Below, piece by piece: positions 5,841 to 10,098 of a stretch of 10,098 bases of DNA (within the stretch, counting starts at the first letter, position 1; each line of letters begins with the position of its first letter). Position numbers and translations under genes: made by a program. Source of the DNA: Pseudomonadota bacterium (GTDB lineage Bacteria; Pseudomonadota; Alphaproteobacteria; Caulobacterales; Aquidulcibacteraceae). The notes under the pieces were generated by a model. It ran no database searches and was not told where the DNA came from. It worked only from the letters and a program-made list of their open reading frames with translations. The stretch lies in NCBI GenBank assembly GCA_023410295.1, contig JAEYPY010000028.1, forward strand, positions 1 to 10,098, read 5' to 3'.

Positions 5841-6350
5841 ATGAGCGACATCTCTGTTGGCGACAAACCCTCACGCACGCCTTGGAATAAGAACGACAAG
5901 CGCGGCCTTGCGGTGAGCGTCATCATTCCGCTGATCGCTGTACTTGCGGTCAACGCCATTACCTACGCCGTCGGCTGGAGCGAGAACGATCCGGCCTACG
6001 AAGCCGTGCCGTTCAATCCGCCCGGCTGGCTCGTTGGCGCGATCTGGTTCGTGCTCTACGCGCTTTGGGGGGCGGCGCGCTGGTATGCGTACCAGACCGG
6101 GCTCGCCGGCCGCCGCGCATCGTATTGGGTTGGCCTGCTGATGCTGTGGGGCCTCGCCTATCCCTACATCACCGCCGGCGGCGATACCGGCGTCAGCGTA
6201 CTGGCCAACGTCATCTCGCTCGTGCTGGTGCTGTGGACGGCGACGAAGTTGCGCCGTGTTTCCAAGCGCGCCTTCTGGCTGGTCGCGCCGTCGGTGCTCT
6301 GGATCGGCTTCGCCAGCATCCTCGGCTTCGCCGCGCTGACCTACGCCTGA
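5841..6350 (+). CDS. TspO/MBR family membrane protein
   Basis: The 169-residue product fits the five-helix TspO/MBR (translocator protein) family of tetrapyrrole- and sterol-binding membrane proteins. Predicted helices are about 22-45, 62-84, 94-111, 117-137 and 144-168. The family signature FNPPGWLVGAIWFVLY (58-73) matches the NPP.W...W..LY pattern at helix 2. The late segment APSVLWIGFASILGF (149-163) matches the last-helix pattern of family members. It is divergent: the conserved Asn-Trp of helix 3 is replaced (LLMLWGLAYP, 99-108) and the PY..W...LN pattern of helix 5 lacks its Tyr and Asn. An N-terminal polar tail (1-21) precedes helix 1. No convincing Shine-Dalgarno lies near the ATG; the AGGAAA at 5812-5817 is too far away. 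It follows the lipoprotein by 47 nt and may share its transcript. Ligand and role are unknown. Confidence 0.8.
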   Translation: MSDISVGDKPSRTPWNKNDKRGLAVSVIIPLIAVLAVNAITYAVGWSENDPAYEAVPFNPPGWLVGAIWFVLYALWGAARWYAYQTGLAGRRASYWVGLLMLWGLAYPYITAGGDTGVSVLANVISLVLVLWTATKLRRVSKRAFWLVAPSVLWIGFASILGFAALTYA

Positions 6351-6481
6351 TCTAACGCTGGAGCGCGCCAACTCTGCACCGGGCCGGACGCCCTTGCTGC
6401 GTCGCGTCATGCCATCTTCGCCGGCGGCGCCGTAAAGTCGCCTCTCCACAGGCGGCCAATGTCCTGTTAGAGACGCCCACG

Positions 6482-7132
6482 GTGCTGGTGCTTTATTTCA
6501 TTCTCGCCGCGGCGGGCGGCTATCTCCTCGGCTCGATTCCGTTCGGGCTGGTGCTGACGCGCTTGGCCGGCGTGGGCGACATCCGCAAAATAGGCTCAGG
6601 CAACATCGGCGCGACCAATGTGCTGCGTACTGGCCGCAAGGATTTGGCGCTCGCAACCTTGCTGCTCGACGCCGGCAAAGCCGGCATTGCGCTTTTGCTC
6701 GCCCGTTGGCTGGCAAGCGGGACCGATTACGTCATCGAGATCGGCCTTCTCGCCGGCGCCTCCGCCTTCATCGGCCATTGCTATCCGGTTTGGCTGGGGT
6801 TCAAGGGCGGCAAAGGCGTCGCCACGTTCTTTGGGGTGCTGTTTGCCGGCATTTGGCCCTTGGGCGTCATTGCCGGCATCACCTGGCTCGCCATCGCCAC
6901 CATCTTCCGCATTTCTTCGCTGGCCGCGCTGTGCGCCGCCGCCGTTGCGCCGCTCGCGGCGTTTGTCGCCGGCTTCTCCTGGTCCGAAATCGTTTTTGCG
7001 CTGGTGCTCGCGGCGCTCATTTTCTGGCGTCACCGCGCCAATATCGCGCGCCTGCGCGACGGCACGGAGCCGCGCATTGGCGCGGACAAGGAGAAGGCTG
7101 CGCCCGCGGGCGCTGAGCCCACGGCGGAGTGA
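6482..7132 (+). CDS. plsY: Acyl-phosphate:glycerol-3-phosphate acyltransferase PlsY
   Basis: PlsY transfers the acyl group from acyl-phosphate to glycerol-3-phosphate, making lysophosphatidic acid, the first committed step of phospholipid synthesis in the inner membrane. The 216-residue protein shows the three family motifs: GSIPFGLVLTR (17-27) with RKIGSGNIGATNVLR (35-49), GHCYPVWLGFKGGKGVAT (98-115), and FWRHRANIARLRDGTEPRI (181-199). Several membrane helices surround them (about 3-24, 54-76, 87-105, 113-140, 147-180). The Ala/Glu-rich tail after residue 200 is a non-conserved extension. The start is GTG (6482) with a weak AGAGA 7 nt upstream; a second GTG at 6488 is possible. The 131-nt gap after tspO contains a small hairpin (CGCCT 6439-6443 with AGGCG 6450-6454) but no promoter I can call. 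The stop overlaps the dprA start by 4 nt (GTGA). Confidence 0.95.
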   Translation: MLVLYFILAAAGGYLLGSIPFGLVLTRLAGVGDIRKIGSGNIGATNVLRTGRKDLALATLLLDAGKAGIALLLARWLASGTDYVIEIGLLAGASAFIGHCYPVWLGFKGGKGVATFFGVLFAGIWPLGVIAGITWLAIATIFRISSLAALCAAAVAPLAAFVAGFSWSEIVFALVLAALIFWRHRANIARLRDGTEPRIGADKEKAAPAGAEPTAE

Positions 7133-8232
7133 TAAACCGCACGCTCTCGCGCCCAGAGAAAATCGCTTGGGCGCGATTGGCGCGCACGCCGCGGATCGGC
7201 CCGCTCACTTTCCATCGCCTGATCGGCAAATACCAGACGCCAAGCGCTGCGCTTGAAGCCCTGCCGCGCATCTCGCAACTAGCACCGCCAGCGGCCGCTC
7301 GCATCACCGCTGAACTCGATGCGCTCGAAGCCATGGGCGCGCGCCTTATCGCGTCATGTGAACCGGATTATCCGCCGCTTCTGGCTCAGCTCGACGCGCC
7401 CCCGCCTCTCCTCGCGATCCGCGGCGATCCCAAACTGCTCGCGCGCCCATCCATCGCCATCGTCGGTTCGCGCGAAGCTTCGGCCGCTGCGCTTCTCTTT
7501 GCTGAACGTCTCGCTGCCGACCTCGGCGCCGCGGGTTTCACAATTGTCTCAGGCCTTGCGCGTGGGCTCGACGCTGCAGCGCATCGCGGCGCACTTGAGA
7601 CGGGCACCGCGGCCGTGCTCGCCGGCGGCCTCGATCATCCCTACCCGCCGCAGAACCTCAAACTGCACGAAGCCATCTGCGCGCGCGGGGCCGTCATCAG
7701 CGAAGCGCCGCTGGGCACGATTGCCCGCGCCCGCGACTTCCCGCGCCGCAACGCCATCATCTCCGGCGTCTCGCGCGCTGTCGTCATCATCGAAGCGGCT
7801 CTGCGCTCGGGTTCGCTGATCACCGCTCGAGCCGCCGCCGATCAGGGCCGCGATGTCATGGCTGCGCCGGGCTCGCCGCTCGATCCGCGCGCGCGTGGCT
7901 CCAATGCGCTGATCAAACAAGGCGCAACGCTGATTGAGAGCGCTGCGGATGTCATCGAAGCCCTGGGCGATGCCGCGCCCCCACTCAGGCCCCACAGCAT
8001 CGGCCCGCTCTTCGCTGACGACGCGCCTCCGGTGGCGCCGGGTCTGCCAAAGAAGATCGCTGCGTTGCTGTCGCCGACACCTATCCACGTCAACGACCTG
8101 GCGCGCCTGGTCGAAGCGCCGATGGGCGCGGTCGCGGCGGCGCTGACGGAATTGGAACTTGGCGGCCAAGCGGCCACGTTGCCCGGCGGCTACGTCGCAT
8201 CGTCCGCAGCCGCCTTCGTCACCTCTGGCTGA
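7129..8232 (+). CDS. dprA: DNA-processing protein DprA
   Basis: DprA/Smf binds incoming single-stranded DNA and loads RecA during natural transformation, and is also widely conserved in non-competent bacteria. The 367-residue protein has an N-terminal helical region (about 1-85), then the Rossmann-like DprA core with IAIVGSREAS (109-118), VSGLARGLDAAAHRGAL (140-156), VLAGGLDHPYPPQN (163-176), DFPRRNAIISG (203-213), SGSLITARAA (228-237) and the PGSPLDPRARGSNALIKQGA segment (247-266). A Pro-rich linker (about 281-305) leads to a winged-helix-like C-terminal domain (about 306-357), as in many proteobacterial DprA proteins. The start is GTG, overlapping the plsY stop, which implies coupled translation. 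The last 43 nt overlap, tail to tail, a small gene on the - strand. The plsY-dprA-topA order is familiar from Caulobacter relatives. Confidence 0.95.
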   Translation: MINRTLSRPEKIAWARLARTPRIGPLTFHRLIGKYQTPSAALEALPRISQLAPPAAARITAELDALEAMGARLIASCEPDYPPLLAQLDAPPPLLAIRGDPKLLARPSIAIVGSREASAAALLFAERLAADLGAAGFTIVSGLARGLDAAAHRGALETGTAAVLAGGLDHPYPPQNLKLHEAICARGAVISEAPLGTIARARDFPRRNAIISGVSRAVVIIEAALRSGSLITARAAADQGRDVMAAPGSPLDPRARGSNALIKQGATLIESAADVIEALGDAAPPLRPHSIGPLFADDAPPVAPGLPKKIAALLSPTPIHVNDLARLVEAPMGAVAAALTELELGGQAATLPGGYVASSAAAFVTSG

Positions 8233-8399
8233 AAGGCGTGCGCTTCGGCCATGGCTGCGCGATAGGATTGCTCCAAACCCGCCGCCACAGTCGTCAGTCC
8301 GGCTTCGCGCGCGAGCCGTGCCAGTTCTCTGGCCATTTCGGCGATGTAATGGGCGACCTCACCGGGGTTGATCTCTTCTTCGTCGCGTCCGTCGCACAT
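8190..8399 (-). CDS. Small conserved-looking helical protein convergent with dprA
   Basis: The 69-residue product resembles short hypothetical proteins I recall from alphaproteobacteria, with an acidic N-terminus (MCDGRDEEEINPGEVAHYI) followed by an amphipathic helical block (about 14-50, including AEMARELARLAREAGLTTVA at 20-39) and a short variable tail. No domain or enzyme motif is evident and I assign no function. Its amino-acid make-up looks like a genuine soluble helical protein, unlike the Arg/Pro/Ser-rich shadow frames nearby. The initiation site is weak: GGGG lies about 8 nt before the ATG on the minus strand. The gene runs toward dprA and its last 14 codons overlap the dprA 3' end. 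A spurious shadow of the dprA end is possible but less likely, because most of the ORF lies outside dprA. Confidence 0.65.
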   Translation of the reverse strand: MCDGRDEEEINPGEVAHYIAEMARELARLAREAGLTTVAAGLEQSYRAAMAEAHAFQPEVTKAAADDAT

Positions 8400-8503
8400 G
8401 CCTTATGCCCCGTAAGGTTGCATACACCGTACCTAACAGCCTTCGGTTGCGCGCGGAAGTCTGAACTGCGCGACCCGTTAATCTCTGATCGGAAAAGAAA
8501 AAT

Positions 8504-8527
8504 TAGCTCGCGGCAGGCATAGCTCGC
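8504..8527. repeat. Direct repeat upstream of topA
   Basis: TAGCTCGC occurs twice (8504-8511 and 8520-8527) with an 8-nt spacer, a 16-nt period. An A-rich patch (8491-8503) lies immediately before it and a TTGACA about 22 nt after it. Spacing near 1.5 helical turns and the position between the - strand gene and topA make it a candidate protein-binding site; 8-bp copies could also be chance. Confidence 0.35.
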
Positions 8528-8549
8528 CACCTGGTAGGGCTGGCGCGCG

Positions 8550-8578
8550 TTGACACACGCCGGACCCGCCCCCAGTTT
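8550..8578 (+). promoter_or_regulatory. Possible topA promoter with consensus -35
   Basis: TTGACA (8550-8555) is a perfect -35 hexamer, 72 nt before the topA start. At 17 nt the -10 position reads CAGTTT (8573-8578), a poor match to TATAAT or to the Caulobacter housekeeping consensus, so the promoter is plausible but not secure. Alphaproteobacterial promoters often rely on the -35 element. No other good candidate is seen between 8400 and 8626. Confidence 0.35.
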
Positions 8579-8626
8579 CCGGCCCGCTTCGGCCTCAGGC
8601 CTTATACGCAGAGCACCCCGCCAGAC

Positions 8627-10098
8627 ATGAACGTCGTCGTCGTCGAATCCCCGGCTAAAGCCAAGACAATCAACAAATATTTGGGCGCGGACTACAAAGT
8701 CCTGGCGTCCTACGGGCATATCCGCGACCTGCCGCCGAAGGAGGGTTCCGTGAAGCCCGATGAGGACTTCGCGATGGATTGGGAAATCGATCCCAAGTCC
8801 CGCCAGCGGGTCAAAGACATCGCCGACGCGCTGAAGAACGCCGACAATCTGATCCTCGCCACCGACCCTGATCGCGAAGGCGAGGCCATCTCATGGCATG
8901 TGCTCGAGGCGCTTAACCAAAAGAAGGCGCTGAAGGGCAAGAACGTCAAACGCGTCACCTTCAACGCCATCACCAAACCCGCCGTGCAGGCGGCGATGGC
9001 CGCTCCGCGCGACATCGATATGGAATTGGTCGACGCCTATCTGGCGCGCCGCGCGCTCGATTATCTCGTTGGCTTCGGTCTCTCGCCGGTGCTGTGGCGC
9101 AAACTCCCGGGCTCGCGCTCAGCCGGCCGCGTGCAATCGGTGGCGCTGCGCATCATCGTCGACCGCGAAGTCGAGATCGAACGCTTCAAGCCACAGGAAT
9201 ACTGGAGCGTCGACGCGCAGCTCTCGACAACGCGCGGCGACATCTTCCCGGCTCGCCTGTCCGCCTTTGAAGGCAAGAAACTGAAGCGCCTCGACATTCC
9301 GAACGCTGAGATGGCGCACGCGGCGCGCGATGCGGTGAAGAAAGGCGGCTTCAAGGTCAGTGCCGTGGAGGCCAAGCCGACCAAGCGCAATCCGCCGCCG
9401 CCGTTTACGACCTCGACCATGCAGCAGGAAGCGGCGCGCAAGCTCGGCTTTAACGCCTCGCGCACGATGCAGACGGCGCAGCGCCTCTACGAAGCGGGGC
9501 ACATCACTTACATGCGGACCGACGGCGTCAGCATGGACGAAGGCGCCATTCGCGATCTGCGCCGCGGCATCGACAGCCAGTTCGGCAAAGACTACACGCC
9601 CGCCGAACCGCGTCGCTATACGTCGAAGGTCAAGAATGCGCAGGAAGCGCACGAAGCCATCCGCCCGACGGATCCCTCGAACACGCCGAAGACGCTGCAT
9701 CTCGATGGCGATCAAGCGCGGCTCTATGAGCTGATCTGGAAGCGCACCGTCGCTAGCCAAATGGAATCGGCGTCGATCGAACGCACCAGCGTCGACTTCA
9801 CCGAACCGACGGGCAAGGTCGAACTGCGCGCGACCGGCCAAGTCATTCTCTTCGACGGCTTCCTGAAGCTCTATCAGGAGGGTCGTGACGACGAAGAGGA
9901 CGAAGAAAACCGCCGCCTGCCGCAATTGAAGCAAGGTGAAGCGGTCAACGTCCACGATTGCAAAGCCGATCAGCACTTCACCGAACCGCCGCCGCGTTAT
10001 TCGGAAGCCTCGCTGGTCAAAAAGCTTGAGGAGCTCGGCATCGGCCGCCCTTCGACCTACGCCGCCATCCTCGAGAAGCTGCGCGAGCGCAATTACGT
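8627..10098 (+). CDS. topA: DNA topoisomerase I (type IA), 5' part
   Basis: The gene runs off the window; 490 complete codons are present, about the first half of a typical TopA. The enzyme relaxes negative supercoils through a 5'-phosphotyrosine and is essential for topology control. The Toprim domain starts at once with MNVVVVESPAKAKTI (1-15, E7) and holds LILATDPDREGEAISW (75-90) with the acidic triad D80, D82 and E84. Downstream are VDAYLARRALDYLVGF (135-150) and SAGRVQSVALRIIVDREVEIE (165-185). The nucleophile is Y295 in GHITYMRTDGVSM (291-303). EAIRPTDPSN and the ELGIGRPSTYA segment near the window end are also typical. The C-terminal zinc or basic repeats lie outside. No clear Shine-Dalgarno precedes the ATG, but homology begins at the first residues, so the start is secure. 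It follows the dprA region after a 227-nt gap from the - strand gene and probably has its own promoter. Confidence 0.97.
   Translation, partial: MNVVVVESPAKAKTINKYLGADYKVLASYGHIRDLPPKEGSVKPDEDFAMDWEIDPKSRQRVKDIADALKNADNLILATDPDREGEAISWHVLEALNQKKALKGKNVKRVTFNAITKPAVQAAMAAPRDIDMELVDAYLARRALDYLVGFGLSPVLWRKLPGSRSAGRVQSVALRIIVDREVEIERFKPQEYWSVDAQLSTTRGDIFPARLSAFEGKKLKRLDIPNAEMAHAARDAVKKGGFKVSAVEAKPTKRNPPPPFTTSTMQQEAARKLGFNASRTMQTAQRLYEAGHITYMRTDGVSMDEGAIRDLRRGIDSQFGKDYTPAEPRRYTSKVKNAQEAHEAIRPTDPSNTPKTLHLDGDQARLYELIWKRTVASQMESASIERTSVDFTEPTGKVELRATGQVILFDGFLKLYQEGRDDEEDEENRRLPQLKQGEAVNVHDCKADQHFTEPPPRYSEASLVKKLEELGIGRPSTYAAILEKLRERNY

Noticed and set aside
6351..6471. TCTAAC (6351-6356) and GTTAGA (6466-6471) bounding the tspO-plsY gap as a possible structured RNA
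   Set aside because: The arms are only 6 bp and 109 nt apart, with just one short internal hairpin. This is too weak to separate from chance.
8401..8417. CCTTA/TAAGG inverted repeat just upstream of the small - strand gene
   Set aside because: It has 5-bp arms and a 7-nt loop with no supporting context. It is not distinguishable from chance.
9119..9976. A 285-codon open frame on the - strand
   Set aside because: It is entirely inside topA, whose conserved motifs continue through the region. The Arg/Ala/Leu-rich product looks like an antisense shadow.

Overview
The window is high-GC, densely packed bacterial DNA. Its gene content and order (ruvX, pyrB, pyrC, plsY, dprA, topA) fit an alphaproteobacterium, most likely near Caulobacterales or Hyphomonadaceae. 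This placement rests on remembered gene order and protein motifs, not on a database search. Most genes lie on the + strand in short, tightly spaced transcription units. Two small genes lie on the - strand.

Left block (1-2550): ruvX, an AEC-family permease and a poxvirus-type DNA topoisomerase IB follow one another, with an 8-nt overlap and then a 39-nt gap. Centre (2600-5800): a small, probably exported protein on the - strand (strong Shine-Dalgarno) diverges from a pyrimidine unit. That unit is pyrB, an unlisted 49-codon membrane ORF, a pyrC-like gene and a small lipoprotein. The three pyr-unit genes are chained by TGATG and ATGA overlaps. Right block (5840-10098): a TspO/MBR-family membrane protein, plsY overlapping dprA, a small - strand gene whose 3' end overlaps that of dprA, and topA, which runs off the window end.

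The most informative region is pyrB-smORF-pyrC. PyrB resembles the Pseudomonas-type (class A) aspartate transcarbamoylase. The pyrC product keeps the dihydroorotase fold motifs but has lost essentially all metal-binding and catalytic residues, so it is best read as a structural PyrC' partner rather than an enzyme. The tiny membrane protein between them, translationally coupled on both sides, is the best candidate here for something undescribed. The rest is mainly housekeeping: DNA topology and recombination (RuvX, TopIB, DprA, TopA), phospholipid synthesis (PlsY), and envelope or membrane accessory proteins. I see no mobile element, CRISPR array, rRNA or tRNA.
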